From Planctomycetota bacterium (GTDB taxonomy: Bacteria > Planctomycetota > Planctomycetia > Pirellulales > PALSA-1355), in the NCBI GenBank assembly GCA_003389325.1, contig QQVE01000012.1:1-57768 (forward strand): a DNA stretch of 57,768 nt. The letters run 5' to 3'. A model generated the notes under the pieces. That model saw only the letters and a program-made list of their open reading frames with translations, had not been told where the DNA came from and searched no databases. This document shows, one piece after another, positions 45,641 to 55,640 of this stretch (positions are counted from its first letter, which is position 1; every line of letters starts with the position of its first letter). Both the position numbers and the translations under genes were made by a program.

Positions 45641-47395
45641 ATGCTCCCCAAGCGGGTCCCCCTCGCCGTTCTGGCGACTTGCGTCGCTTGCGCGCTCTCG
45701 TGGTGCGGCTGCACCAGCGTGCGCGACTACGTCAAGAACGGCTTCAAGGTCGGACCCGAGTACCAGACGCCGCCCGCGCCGATCGCCCCGCACTGGATCG
45801 ATCAGAACGATGCCCGGCTCGACACGCTCACCGGCGACATCAGTAGTTGGTGGGGGGCATTCGACGACCCGCTGCTCAACAACATCATGGTCGACGCCTA
45901 CCAGCAGAACCTGCCCTTGCGCGAGGCGGCCTTCCGCGTGCTGGCCGCTCGCGCCCAGTTTGGCATCGCCGTCGGCAACTTCTTTCCACAGCTACAGACC
46001 ATGGACGGCGGCTACACCCGCCGCGCCGTGCAGAACATCTATTCTGAAAACTGGGACATGGGCTTCAACCTCGCCTGGGAGCTCGACTTCTGGGGGCGCT
46101 ACCGCCGGGCGATCATTTCGGCCGCCGACACGTTCGACGCCGCCCAGTTCAACTACGACGCCGTGCTGGTCACGCTGTTGGGTGACGTGGCCAGCGCCTA
46201 CGTGCAGATCCGCACGATCCAGCGGCGCCTCGAACTGCTCGAAAACGTCATCGCCGTGCAGCAGGACGTGTACACCTTTATCGAGCTGCGGCTCCGCGAA
46301 GGATTCGCCGGCGTCACCGAACTCGACAAGGCCCAGGCCGAAAGCGACTTGAAACAAAGTCGCGCGCAGGCCGCGCAGCTCCGCATCGATTTGCGCATCA
46401 CCGAGAACGGCCTGTGCGCGCTGTTGGGCCGGCCGGCGGTCGACTTGAAACCCATGCTCGACTCGGGACCCAAACAGGAGATTCCGATTCCGCCCGACTA
46501 TGTCGTGGTGGGCATTCCGGCCGACCTGCTGCGTCGCCGCCCCGACGTGCGCCAGGCCGAGCGCGAAGCCGCGGCCCAGGCCGAGCAAATCGGCATCGCC
46601 ACGACCGACCTGTACCCGGCCTTCTCGATCACCGGGTCGCTCGGCTGGCAGAACGCGCAGCTCGACCAGTTGGTCATGCCCGGCTCGTTCACCGGGTTTG
46701 TCGGACCGCAGTTCCAGTGGAACCTGCTCAACTACGGCCGGCTGCTCAACAACATTCGCCTGCAGGACGCGCGTTTCAACCAGCTCGTGACCTTCTATCA
46801 GAACACGGTGATCAACGCGAGCGTCGAAACCGAGAACGGCATCGTTACCTTCCTCCAGGCCCAGGAGCGGGCCCGCCTGCTGGGCGAATCGGTCGATGCG
46901 GCCTATCGCGCGCTGGCCGTGATCGTGGCCCAGTACGAAGCCGGCGTGCAGGGGGTCGACTTCAACCGCTACGCGGTGATCCTGCAGTCGCTGATCACGC
47001 AGCAGGATCAATGGGCCATCTCGCAGGGACAGATCGGCCAGGGACTCATCCAGGTCTACCGCGCTTTGGGCGGCGGCTGGCAGATTCGCCTCGGCGAGAA
47101 TGCCAACCTGTTCCGCCACTTGCCGGCGGTGGTCGATGTGCCGGCCTTCGGCGCCGAGGTGATTCCCGCGTCGCCGGAAATCGCGCCCGTGATTCCCGAG
47201 GGTGCCCCGCTGCCGCCGGCCGTCGTGCCGGGCAACCAATTGCCGGCCCCCGTCCCGCCCGCTCCGCGCGACGCGGCGCCGGCCGACGATCCCGACGCCC
47301 GCGCCGCCCCCCTCGAAGAACTCCCCAGCGCCCGCCGCCGGCGTTTTCCACCCACGACGACCGCCGCCCTGCCCAGCCGCCGCCGGGCGCAGTAG
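45641..47395 (+). CDS. TolC/NodT-type outer-membrane efflux protein
   Basis: The product is 584 aa from ATG 45641, preceded by AGGGA. The N-terminal hydrophobic segment ends LSWCGCTS, a weak lipobox, so lipidation is possible but uncertain. The NodT-type start SSWWGAFDDPLLNNIMVDAY is followed by two outer-membrane efflux repeats: QQNLPLREAAFRVLAARAQF to about residue 250, then LLRRRPDVRQAEREAAAQAE to about 480, with YPAFSITGSLGWQN. After residue about 490 there is a Pro/Ala-rich tail ending in basic residues, not usual for the family. It would form the outer-membrane channel of the MacAB-like pump. Confidence 0.91.
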   Translation: MLPKRVPLAVLATCVACALSWCGCTSVRDYVKNGFKVGPEYQTPPAPIAPHWIDQNDARLDTLTGDISSWWGAFDDPLLNNIMVDAYQQNLPLREAAFRVLAARAQFGIAVGNFFPQLQTMDGGYTRRAVQNIYSENWDMGFNLAWELDFWGRYRRAIISAADTFDAAQFNYDAVLVTLLGDVASAYVQIRTIQRRLELLENVIAVQQDVYTFIELRLREGFAGVTELDKAQAESDLKQSRAQAAQLRIDLRITENGLCALLGRPAVDLKPMLDSGPKQEIPIPPDYVVVGIPADLLRRRPDVRQAEREAAAQAEQIGIATTDLYPAFSITGSLGWQNAQLDQLVMPGSFTGFVGPQFQWNLLNYGRLLNNIRLQDARFNQLVTFYQNTVINASVETENGIVTFLQAQERARLLGESVDAAYRALAVIVAQYEAGVQGVDFNRYAVILQSLITQQDQWAISQGQIGQGLIQVYRALGGGWQIRLGENANLFRHLPAVVDVPAFGAEVIPASPEIAPVIPEGAPLPPAVVPGNQLPAPVPPAPRDAAPADDPDARAAPLEELPSARRRRFPPTTTAALPSRRRAQ

Positions 47396-47413
47396 CCGCG
47401 TCCAAGCCGTGCT

Positions 47414-50400
47414 CTACCGCTGCTGCTCCCAGTCGGTGAGTTGCTCGTCGACCTCGGCGCGCGATAGCGGAACCTGCGACAGCAGTCCGGCGCGACCCTT
47501 GCGGCGGACGGGCGAATGCTGCACCTCGTCGACCTCCTCCTCGAGACCCGCCAGCCAGGCAGGCACTTCGTGCCCTACGCCCGTCGGCGCGCGGGCAAGT
47601 GCCTCGGCCTCCTGCTCGAGCAGATCGAAGGGACTCTCCAGGCCGTCGGCCGAGCCACCGGGGGCCTGCTCGATGGCGGGACGCACCAGGGCCCGAACGC
47701 GATCGATCACCAGCGGCCGCACGAATCGCTCGGCCAGGCGATCGGTGACGGTGGGAAGCCTCATGGCATACTTCTTTTGCAAGGCCAGGCCGCGTTGCTC
47801 GAGCGAGTCGGCCAGTTCCGTGGTGCGCTCTACCAGCGCCCGGCACCAGGCCTCGGCCGCGGCCGTCTGCTTGCGCCGCACGAGCACGGCGTGGGCGATC
47901 ACCACCGGCTTGAGATTCCACGCCACGCGGTCGTAGCCCGTGCGGAGGCGAAGAAAGTCGAGCAGCGTATAAAGCATTTCGCCGCGATCCGACTGCGTGG
48001 TGGTGCTGTTGTAGTCGCGATACTCGCTGTAGTTCTCGGCGATCGCCTCGATGACCAGGCTCAGATGCTTGACGGCATCGTTGCGCGAGACGCTCTTGCC
48101 CAACTCGTCGAGCAGGCGCAGCTCTGCGCCCTCGCCCTGCCCTTCGGCTTCGACGAGTTGATCGAGCCAGCTATCGACCCCCTGATGCAAAATGGCCCGC
48201 AGGTTGCCGAGGTTCAGAAACCGTTGCGTGAACAGGTCGTGGCCGTATGTTTCGATGAATTGCTGCAGCTTGGCGAAGGCCTCGTCGTCGGCGATGCGTT
48301 CCAGCACCGACAGCCGCAGCGTGCGGCTATGGGCCAGCCATTGCTTGAGCAGCGACTCGGTCAACTGTTCCAGGCACTCGACCAACTCGGTCTGCAGCGC
48401 GTCGGTCTGCCGCTCGGCAGGCCAGGCTTGCGAGACGCTGACCAGCGAGTCGACCAGCGCCTCGTATCCGGCGGCGAACAGGCGATCGTACTCGCTGATC
48501 GCCCCCGGCCCCACGGGATTGGCCGACTCCATCAGCCGCGATGCTTCGATCAACTGGCACGTCTGGGCAAACAGTCCCAACTTCGGCAGCCAGGCCAACA
48601 GGTTCCGCAGCACGTGCTGCAACGCGCGGGCCTCGACCAATCGCGCAGGATCGCCTCCCTTGTTGAGCGACGTGTACAGCAGCGTGCGTTCTTTCAGGTG
48701 CGCAAGAAAGTCGGGCCACAGCCGCTCGACTTCCGCGCGATCCTGTTGCACCACGGCGCGCAGCACCCCCACCGTGACGTCGGCCGGCGCCGCCCCGGAT
48801 GCGGCAGGCAACACGGCCCGCATGGCGGCGATGGCTTCCGAGGTTTCGATGGCGGCCGTGGCCACCTTGTCGGTGAGAATCTCCTTGACCACGCGGCGGC
48901 GATCGAACTCGAGCAGCGAATCGCGCGAGCCGCTGGGCGCCGGCACGCGCCGCTGATTGACGCTGCGCAACAGCTCGAGCAAGCGTGCGCGGTTCTCGCT
49001 GGCCTGCTCGAGCCAGCGGGCTAACGACTCGCTCGGCAGCGGCACTTCGCCCTGCGGTCTGGCCGAAAGCGCCGCGGTGGTCCACATCGCGGCCACCGCG
49101 CGCAATAGCGCCAGGCGCTCGGCCACGCGACGGGCTTCGTGCTCGAGCTCGAAGTCGGTCACCGGCCCGGGCCCGCTTTCGAGCATGTCCGCATCGGTGC
49201 CGTCGGCCGTGCTGTCGCGGAACACGACGTCGTCGTAAGCCGCGCCGTAAAGATTCTCTTCCTCGTCGTCGTCCTCCTCGTCATCCTCGTCGAGCTCATC
49301 GAACTCGTCGAACTCGTCGAGAGCCACGTCCTCGAGCGAGTCCTTGGGTCCGCCCAATAGTTCCAAGGTGGGAACGCTCCAGTAGTCCTCGGCGTTGGCT
49401 TCCAGCAGATCGAAAAACCGGCACACCTGCGCGCCCGGATCCGCCTCGTCCTGCCGGTTGCGATACAAGGCGCCCAGCCACCGCTCAACGAGCCGATAGA
49501 ACGAGTACTCCCCTTGCTCGAGCGTCACCATTTCCGCCTGGCTGAGCCATTGCATCAGCAGGGCCTGGGCCGCCATCAAGTCGGGCTTGTCGAGCAACGC
49601 CGATACCACCAGCGCGTAGGCCTTGGGCGAGTTGAACTGCGAGACGCGCGACCGCCAGAAGCCGATGTCGCCGGCCGCCGCACCGGCCTCGTGAAACGCT
49701 CGCAGCGCCGCGGCCACCTCGCGGGCCGAATCGTAGGCGTCGTTCCCGCTGAATCCCTCGAGGCTCTCGATCGTGGTCGAAGCGAACTGGTCCCACCACT
49801 GGGCCAGCCGCCCCATGCGCGCCGCGATCTCGTCGACCAGCGCCTCAAGGTCGCGCACCGCCGCCGCGCTCCATGCCCGGGCGTGCAGCGAAAAAATCTG
49901 TTCGACCAGCGTGATCAACTGCTCCAAACGGTGATCGGGCACGCTGCTCTCGGGCGAGGGAAACAGGCTGAACTGGCCCTGGAATCCCAGAATGTTCCAC
50001 GGGTCGGGTAGTGCCCCGCAATGGATGCCGCGGCGCAGATAGTCTTCGATCTCAAACAGCATCTTCGCCGCTTGCTCCGGCTCGCCGGCGTCGATGGCCT
50101 TGTGCCCGGTCGTCAAGCGGCACTGAATCTCGCAGCGAATGCGAGCCGCTGCCACGGGAACGATCTGCGCCTGCCGCAGCGCCGCCTCGGGATAGCCCAT
50201 CCGCGCGAAAAGCTGCGCCAAGTGCACGTGCTCGAGCTGCGCGGCGCGGCGGCGGGCCAGTTGCTGGTTGAGGTGCTGGCGAGCGGCGGCCAACGGCTGT
50301 TTGCCCGCGATGGCCTCGGCCCGCAGGCGGTCGCCGTGGTCGCCGGTCAGTCCCGCGATGAACTGCTCGTAGAATTGATCACGGTAAGCGGCGATGTGCG

Positions 50401-51361
50401 GCAGCAGGTTGGTCAGCTTCGTCGACGAGTCGTGCGCTTCGGGGCTGTCGCCGCTGGTGCCCGAGGCCATCAGGATCGTGCCGGCCAGCACGGCCGCGGC
50501 CTCCAGCAGCACTTCGTCGCGCGGCAACTCGTCGCTCTCGTCGACGCGCGAAAGCAGCACGTCGAGTGTGACCTGCTGCACGACAAACCGCCGGTACCGG
50601 CCTTGCCCGTCGAGGTGGTGCGGATCCCACTGCCCGAAGTGATAGTTGGGGCGCTTGTTCACCGGATGGTCGAAGTCGTACGCGCGGGGATCGATGGCCA
50701 GCTCGTCGAGCAATTGCGGATCGAACCAGGCCTGCCGCAACACATCGGGATCGGTGGCTTCGAGAATCGCCAGCGCCTGCTCGACAACTTCCTGATGGCG
50801 CCCCGCGCAGCAGCCCGCCGCCCGGATGAACAAGGGCAGGGGGCGGACCCATTCGTGCTCGTAGGGTTCGATCTTCTGCGCCGTGCGCAGCACGGCCACG
50901 GGCCGGTAACCGATGTAGTCGTTGAGCCGGGCGATGGCCCCGTCGACGATCCGGTCGTCTTCGTTCCACGGTCCTCCCTGGGCGAGCAGCGCCTCGCACA
51001 CGCGGCCCACGAAGAACGACGACCACAGATCGGCGTCGCTCTGATGGTAGAGCAAGTCGCGATGGAAGTTCCGATAGCGTTCCCCAAACCGATCGATCGC
51101 CAGCCGTAGCACGCCCTCGGCTTGGGCGACGTCGCGGAATGCCGGCTCGCCGGCGGCCAACTGCTGCAGCTCGGCGCGCAGCCTCGCGCCGGCTAGCGGC
51201 CAGACGTTCTCCGCACCCGGATGCTCGGCGGCGATGGCCGCGAACAATTGATTCAAATTGGCCAGAAACGTCGGGTCGGGCGTCCCCGAAGAGAAGTTCA
51301 GATAGCCCAGCAGCTCTTGAAACTGCGCGGGCGTCGGGATGGCAGGGCGATCGCGGGCCAT
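47414..51361 (-). CDS. Large 1315-aa conserved-looking protein of unknown function
   Basis: The protein starts at ATG 51361 (MARDRPAIPTPAQFQELLGY). No signal peptide or membrane helix is visible, so it is probably cytoplasmic. It is predominantly alpha-helical, with Leu/Ala-rich segments and TPR-like stretches (for example LAQLFARMGYPEAALRQAQI). A very acidic run lies at about residues 677-697 (DEFDEFDELDEDDEEDDD), separating two helical halves. I recognise no catalytic motif. It is transcribed away from the PQQ gene at 51557 with 195 bp between them, and converges on the TolC-like gene with an 18-nt gap. I infer a scaffold role only from its helical makeup. Confidence 0.83.
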   Translation of the reverse strand: MARDRPAIPTPAQFQELLGYLNFSSGTPDPTFLANLNQLFAAIAAEHPGAENVWPLAGARLRAELQQLAAGEPAFRDVAQAEGVLRLAIDRFGERYRNFHRDLLYHQSDADLWSSFFVGRVCEALLAQGGPWNEDDRIVDGAIARLNDYIGYRPVAVLRTAQKIEPYEHEWVRPLPLFIRAAGCCAGRHQEVVEQALAILEATDPDVLRQAWFDPQLLDELAIDPRAYDFDHPVNKRPNYHFGQWDPHHLDGQGRYRRFVVQQVTLDVLLSRVDESDELPRDEVLLEAAAVLAGTILMASGTSGDSPEAHDSSTKLTNLLPHIAAYRDQFYEQFIAGLTGDHGDRLRAEAIAGKQPLAAARQHLNQQLARRRAAQLEHVHLAQLFARMGYPEAALRQAQIVPVAAARIRCEIQCRLTTGHKAIDAGEPEQAAKMLFEIEDYLRRGIHCGALPDPWNILGFQGQFSLFPSPESSVPDHRLEQLITLVEQIFSLHARAWSAAAVRDLEALVDEIAARMGRLAQWWDQFASTTIESLEGFSGNDAYDSAREVAAALRAFHEAGAAAGDIGFWRSRVSQFNSPKAYALVVSALLDKPDLMAAQALLMQWLSQAEMVTLEQGEYSFYRLVERWLGALYRNRQDEADPGAQVCRFFDLLEANAEDYWSVPTLELLGGPKDSLEDVALDEFDEFDELDEDDEEDDDEEENLYGAAYDDVVFRDSTADGTDADMLESGPGPVTDFELEHEARRVAERLALLRAVAAMWTTAALSARPQGEVPLPSESLARWLEQASENRARLLELLRSVNQRRVPAPSGSRDSLLEFDRRRVVKEILTDKVATAAIETSEAIAAMRAVLPAASGAAPADVTVGVLRAVVQQDRAEVERLWPDFLAHLKERTLLYTSLNKGGDPARLVEARALQHVLRNLLAWLPKLGLFAQTCQLIEASRLMESANPVGPGAISEYDRLFAAGYEALVDSLVSVSQAWPAERQTDALQTELVECLEQLTESLLKQWLAHSRTLRLSVLERIADDEAFAKLQQFIETYGHDLFTQRFLNLGNLRAILHQGVDSWLDQLVEAEGQGEGAELRLLDELGKSVSRNDAVKHLSLVIEAIAENYSEYRDYNSTTTQSDRGEMLYTLLDFLRLRTGYDRVAWNLKPVVIAHAVLVRRKQTAAAEAWCRALVERTTELADSLEQRGLALQKKYAMRLPTVTDRLAERFVRPLVIDRVRALVRPAIEQAPGGSADGLESPFDLLEQEAEALARAPTGVGHEVPAWLAGLEEEVDEVQHSPVRRKGRAGLLSQVPLSRAEVDEQLTDWEQQR

Positions 51362-51493
51362 GAGCGGGAGTGCCTGGGAAAGGCTTCATGTTAGAAGATG
51401 CCCCACGCATCGGTCCAGCGGGGGCCCCCGCGCCGCGGACGCGGGGGGCGGGCCCGGCGCGGATTCGGCCGAGCATGCATTGCCGCGAGCGAC

Positions 51494-51499
51494 TATAGT
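51494..51499 (+). promoter_or_regulatory. Possible -10 element before the PQQ-propeller gene
   Basis: TATAGT lies about 58 nt upstream of ATG 51557. No -35 of quality is seen, so the call is weak. Confidence 0.25.
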
Positions 51500-51556
51500 A
51501 GAGGTTGCCACGCCCCGGGGCGAAATTCTCAGGCGGAACCAGATGAGGAGCACGAG

Positions 51557-52930
51557 ATGCGGCAAGTTGGTTGTTGGGCGCTAGCAGCGCTGGTAGTTGT
51601 CGCGGCCGGTCTGGCCGACTGTCACGCGCAGTCCTTGATTCCGCCGGCCACGGCCATGCGCTACGGATTGAAGCGCGCCTGGTTTGCCCAGGTCGGCGCC
51701 GCAGCCACGATGGGCCGGCTATCGCACGTCAAATACGACGACGGCATGCTGCTGGTGCAGTCCCGGATGGGCGTGGTCACGGCCCTCGATGCCGAAACCG
51801 GCCGCACGCTCTGGACCACCCGCATCGGCAATCGCGAGGGAAGCGAACCGGCCGCCAACGACAAGCACATCGTCGTGCTCAACGGATCGACGCTGTTCGT
51901 GCTCGAGCGCTCAAGCGGCGAGGTCCTTTGGGAGCGGCGCGTGGGCAGCGCCCCCGGCGCCGGGCCCGGCGTGAGCGATACGCACGCTTTCGTGCCGATG
52001 ATCTCGGGCCTGATCGAGGGCTACGACCTGGAAGAAGGCCGGCACCAGACGCCCTGGAACTACCAATCGAGCGGCCACGTGCTGTTGCCGCCGATGATCA
52101 CGCCGCTCACCGTGAGCTGGACAACCGACCGCGGATTCTTCTACGTGGCCGATCCGGCCGGCGGCGGAATCCGCTATCGCCTGGAAACCCGCGGGGCGAT
52201 CCATTCGCGGCCGGCGGCCTGGTCGCCGCGGCTGTTCGCCACGTCGGCCGACGGTTACGTCTACGCGTTGAACGAGAAAAAGGGGAAGCTCGACTGGAAA
52301 TACGTCGTCGGCGAGCCGATGTACGAACGGCCCGTGGCCGTCGACGACAAGTTGTTCGCCTTCTCGAATTCCGGCAACTTGTATTGTCTCGATGCCGCCC
52401 AAGGGAGCCTGCTCTGGCAGGCACGGGGGATCCACCAGTTTGTGTCGAAGAGCCCGACGCGCGTGTACGTCGAAGACACGCAGGGCAAGCTGGCGATTCT
52501 CGACGCAGAGTCCGGTGCGCGCCTGGGTGCGCTGCCCACCAGCTCGCGCACCAGAAAGCTGGTCAACGGTAAGACCGACCGCATCTATCTGATCGACGAG
52601 ACGTGCGCGATCCAATGCCTGCACGAGCCGCAGTTGACCTCGCCGGTCAAGTATGTGGCGCCGGCCGAGGAAGCCGCCGATTTGAAGCTCGCGCCGGAAA
52701 AGCAGGAGGGCGCGCCAGCCGCGAAGCCGGCCGACGAGGCTCCCGCACCGGCCGATGACATGCCCGACGACGCGCCCGCCGACGACAATCCCTTCGCCCC
52801 GCCCGCGGGCGACGACAATCCCTTCGCTCCTCCGGCCGGCGGCGATGACCCGTTTGGGCCCGCCGGGGGCGACGATAATCCCTTCGCTCCGCCTGCCGGG
52901 GGCGACGACCCGTTTGCCCCGGGTGCATGA
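51557..52930 (+). CDS. Exported PQQ-type beta-propeller with repetitive Asn-Pro-Phe tail
   Basis: The product is 457 aa from ATG 51557, with GAGGAG shortly upstream. A signal peptide covers about residues 1-25 (ALAALVVVAAGLADCHA). Residues about 45-370 contain repeated propeller units such as VVTALDAETGRTLWTTRIGN, TLFVLERSSGEVLWERRVGS and LYCLDAAQGSLLWQARG, as in BamB and quinoprotein-like propellers. No quinone-binding Cys pair is obvious, so the fold is more likely structural or binding. From about residue 409 the tail is five imperfect repeats of DDNPFAPPAG or DDPFxPxG. Its role is unknown; BamB-like assembly or surface binding are options. Confidence 0.86.
   Translation: MRQVGCWALAALVVVAAGLADCHAQSLIPPATAMRYGLKRAWFAQVGAAATMGRLSHVKYDDGMLLVQSRMGVVTALDAETGRTLWTTRIGNREGSEPAANDKHIVVLNGSTLFVLERSSGEVLWERRVGSAPGAGPGVSDTHAFVPMISGLIEGYDLEEGRHQTPWNYQSSGHVLLPPMITPLTVSWTTDRGFFYVADPAGGGIRYRLETRGAIHSRPAAWSPRLFATSADGYVYALNEKKGKLDWKYVVGEPMYERPVAVDDKLFAFSNSGNLYCLDAAQGSLLWQARGIHQFVSKSPTRVYVEDTQGKLAILDAESGARLGALPTSSRTRKLVNGKTDRIYLIDETCAIQCLHEPQLTSPVKYVAPAEEAADLKLAPEKQEGAPAAKPADEAPAPADDMPDDAPADDNPFAPPAGDDNPFAPPAGGDDPFGPAGGDDNPFAPPAGGDDPFAPGA
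52781..52927 (+). repeat. Tandem repeat coding for DDNPFAPPAG-type units
   Basis: Five imperfect units of 27-30 nt encode Asp-Asp-Asn/Asp-Pro-Phe-Ala/Gly-Pro... at the C-terminus of the propeller protein. Confidence 0.85.
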
Positions 52931-53027
52931 CGGCGGCGGCCTGAATCGGCCGACGGGTGGCTATACCGTGCACGCACTTGCACCGCTGGCGTGCGCTCGG
53001 CGCGAAGAAAGGTCTGCCGTCCGGGAG

Positions 53028-53056
53028 TTGACGGACCGCGGGCAACTTCTTAAACC
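53028..53056 (+). promoter_or_regulatory. Possible promoter of purH-trpC
   Basis: TTGACG (53028-53033), a 17-bp spacer and TAAACC (53051-53056) lie 126 nt before the purH start. The -10 matches only weakly. The remaining leader shows no recognised riboswitch. Confidence 0.3.
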
Positions 53057-53181
53057 AACGAGTACGGCTCGAAACACGCGCCAGGCGCACCGGGCAGTTC
53101 GCCAGTGGCTCATTGCCACCGGCAGGATGCGCCTCTCTCCCCGCACGCGCAAGAAGCGGCAGCACACCAACGGCCTTTCCT

Positions 53182-54750
53182 ATGTCATCACCGCCAATCA
53201 AACGGGCACTCATCAGCGTCAGCGACAAACTCGGGCTGGGCGACTTCGCCCAGGGCCTGGCTGCCGCAGGCGTCGAAATCTACAGCACCGGCGGCACGCG
53301 CAAGTTTCTGGAAGCGGCCGGCATCCAGGTGCACGACGTCGGCCAGTACACCGGCTTTCCGGAAATGCTCGACGGCCGGGTCAAGACCCTGCACCCCAAG
53401 ATCCACGGCGGCATTCTGGCCCGGCACGACCGCCCCGACGACCTGGCCGCGCTCGAGCAGCACGGCATCCGCACGTTCGAGCTGGTGGTGGTGAACCTCT
53501 ACCCGTTCGAGGCCACGGTTGCCCGCGGCGACTGCACGTTCGACGAGGCCGTCGAGCAGATCGACATTGGCGGCCCCGGCCTGATGCGCGCCGCGGCCAA
53601 GAATCACCCGTTCATCACCATCGTCACCGATCCGGCACAGTACTCGGAGATTCTGGACCACGTCACGCGGCTGGGCCACACGTCGCTCGACCTGCGGCGC
53701 CGGCTGGCCCTGGCGGCGATCTCGCGCACCGGCCAGTACGATCAGGCGATCGCCCGCTACCTGGCCGACCAGATCGAGCCGCAGGAATTTCCCGGTCGCT
53801 GGCAAGTCGACCTGCACCGCCGCGAGGTGCTGCGTTACGGCGAAAACCCGCACCAGCGTGCGGCCTTGTATGCCGAGCCCGAGGCCGGCGGGGCCAACCT
53901 GGTTTCGGCGCAGCAGCTATCCGGCAAAGAGCTCTCGTACAACAACCTGCTCGATCTGGATAGCGCGCTGGCCATCGCTCGTTCGCTGGCAGGTCCGAGC
54001 GTGGCGGTGATCAAGCACAACAATCCCTGCGGGGCCGCCACGGCCGGGAATCTGGCAACCGCCACCCGCGCGGCGCTCGACGGCGATCCGCTCAGCGCGT
54101 TCGGCTCGGTGTTGGGCTTTAACCGCTCGGTCGACGCGGCCTCGGCCGACGTGATGGCCGAGCCGGGCCGCTTCATCGAGGCGATCGTGGCGCCCGACTT
54201 CGAGCCGGCGGCGCTCGAGATCCTCACCACCAAGCCGAAGTGGAAAGCAGGCGTGCGGCTGCTCAAGGTGGGGCCGCTGGAAAGCGACACCAGCGCCTGG
54301 CAGATCCGCCAGATCGAGGGCGGCGTGCTCGTTCAAGAAAGCGACGCGGCGCCGGATCCCGAGGTCGAGTGGAAGGTGGTCACGGCCGCCGAGCCGCGTT
54401 CGGCGCAGTGGAACGACTTGCGGTTCGCCTGGGCCCTGGTGCGGCACGTCAAGTCGAACGCCATCGTCGTGGCCAAGGACGGGGCGCTGCTGGGTGCCGG
54501 CGCCGGCCAGATGAGCCGCGTCGACTCGGTGGAAATCGCGCTCAAAAAAGCCGGCGACCGCGTGCAGGACGCCGTGCTGGCCTCCGACGCGTTCTTCCCC
54601 TTCCCCGATTCGATCGAACAGGCCGCCGCCGCGGGCGTCACGGCCATCATTCAGCCGGGCGGCTCCAAGCGCGACGACGAAGTCATCGCCGCCTGCAACG
54701 AGCACAAGATCCCGATGGTTTTCACCGGCCGCCGGCACTTCAAACACTAA
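53182..54750 (+). CDS. purH: Bifunctional AICAR transformylase / IMP cyclohydrolase
   Basis: This 522-aa enzyme makes the last two steps of IMP synthesis: formyl transfer to AICAR and ring closure. I placed the start at ATG 53182 ([16 protein letters not shown]) because the family begins with this RALISVSDK strand. The MGS-like cyclohydrolase domain covers about 1-150 with [33 protein letters not shown] and the [15 protein letters not shown] motif. The transformylase part has [23 protein letters not shown] and the catalytic Lys-His of [11 protein letters not shown], then [10 protein letters not shown] and [11 protein letters not shown] at the end. Length is normal. Its TAA overlaps the ATG of trpC. 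Confidence 0.96.
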   Translation: MSSPPIKRALISVSDKLGLGDFAQGLAAAGVEIYSTGGTRKFLEAAGIQVHDVGQYTGFPEMLDGRVKTLHPKIHGGILARHDRPDDLAALEQHGIRTFELVVVNLYPFEATVARGDCTFDEAVEQIDIGGPGLMRAAAKNHPFITIVTDPAQYSEILDHVTRLGHTSLDLRRRLALAAISRTGQYDQAIARYLADQIEPQEFPGRWQVDLHRREVLRYGENPHQRAALYAEPEAGGANLVSAQQLSGKELSYNNLLDLDSALAIARSLAGPSVAVIKHNNPCGAATAGNLATATRAALDGDPLSAFGSVLGFNRSVDAASADVMAEPGRFIEAIVAPDFEPAALEILTTKPKWKAGVRLLKVGPLESDTSAWQIRQIEGGVLVQESDAAPDPEVEWKVVTAAEPRSAQWNDLRFAWALVRHVKSNAIVVAKDGALLGAGAGQMSRVDSVEIALKKAGDRVQDAVLASDAFFPFPDSIEQAAAAGVTAIIQPGGSKRDDEVIAACNEHKIPMVFTGRRHFKH

Positions 54751-55532
54751 TGGCTAACGTGCTCGACGAAATCGTCGCCACCAAGCGCCGCGAAATCGCC
54801 GCGGCCAAGGCTGCGCGGCCCGAAGACCAGGTGCGGCAGATCGCCGCCGAGGCTCCGCCGGTGCGCAACTTTTTCGAGCCGCTGGCTGCCGGGGGCCCGA
54901 TCCGGCTGATCGCCGAGGTGAAAAAAGCCAGCCCTTCGGCCGGCGTGATCCGCGCCGACTTCGATCCCGTGGCCATCGCCACCACCTACCAGCAGCACGG
55001 GGCCAGTTGCCTCAGCGTGCTCACCGACGAGCACTATTTTCAGGGCAGCCTCGAATACCTCGCCGCCGTGCGAGCCGCGGTCGATCTGCCGGTGTTGCGC
55101 AAGGACTTCATTCTCGATAGCTACCAGCTCTACGAGGCCCGGGCCGCGGGCGCCGACGCCGTGCTGCTGATCGCCGAGTGCCTCGACGATTGCAACTTGC
55201 GCAAGCTGCACAACGAGGCGGTCGAGCTGGGCATGACGCCGCTGGTGGAGCTTTACGAGCCGGAAAACCTGCAGCGCGTGTTCGACGCCGGCGCCACGTT
55301 GATCGGCGTCAACAATCGCGACCTGCGCACCTTCACGACCGATCTGGAGCACACGCTCGTCCTGCGGCCCCGGGTGCCGGACGAGTGCGTGCTGGTGAGC
55401 GAGAGCGGCATTCGCACGCACGCCGACGTCGAGCGCCTTCAGGCCGCCGGCGTCGACGCCATCCTGGTGGGCGAAAGCCTGATGGCCAGCCCCGACATCG
55501 GGGCGGCCGTCGACGCATTGTTGGGCCGCTAG
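54750..55532 (+). CDS. trpC: Indole-3-glycerol phosphate synthase
   Basis: This 260-aa TIM-barrel enzyme converts CdRP to indole-3-glycerol phosphate in tryptophan synthesis. Family motifs are in order: LIAEVKKASPSAGVIR (catalytic Lys in EVKKASPS), LSVLTDEHYFQGSLEYL, VLRKDFILDSYQLYEAR (catalytic Lys in RKDF), LVELYEPENLQRV, GVNNRDLRTF, VSESGIRTHADVERL and ILVGESLMASPD. It starts at ATG 54750, overlapping the purH stop by 1 nt (TAATG), so its translation is probably coupled. Neighbouring trp genes are absent. Confidence 0.96.
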   Translation: MANVLDEIVATKRREIAAAKAARPEDQVRQIAAEAPPVRNFFEPLAAGGPIRLIAEVKKASPSAGVIRADFDPVAIATTYQQHGASCLSVLTDEHYFQGSLEYLAAVRAAVDLPVLRKDFILDSYQLYEARAAGADAVLLIAECLDDCNLRKLHNEAVELGMTPLVELYEPENLQRVFDAGATLIGVNNRDLRTFTTDLEHTLVLRPRVPDECVLVSESGIRTHADVERLQAAGVDAILVGESLMASPDIGAAVDALLGR

Positions 55533-55586
55533 CTCGGTCCACAGCGCGCGAACCATGCCTCCTGGCTACGCCCAACCCAAAACGGG

Positions 55587-55592
55587 TATAAT
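55587..55592 (+). promoter_or_regulatory. Consensus -10 hexamer (TATAAT) before the coiled-coil protein gene
   Basis: TATAAT is exact, 48 nt before ATG 55641. A -35 match is poor, so the promoter may need an activator or another sigma. Confidence 0.4.
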
Positions 55593-55640
55593 TGAGGGCA
55601 CGCGTCTTCCTTCCGATCTACCGTCGCCGAGCGATGTATC

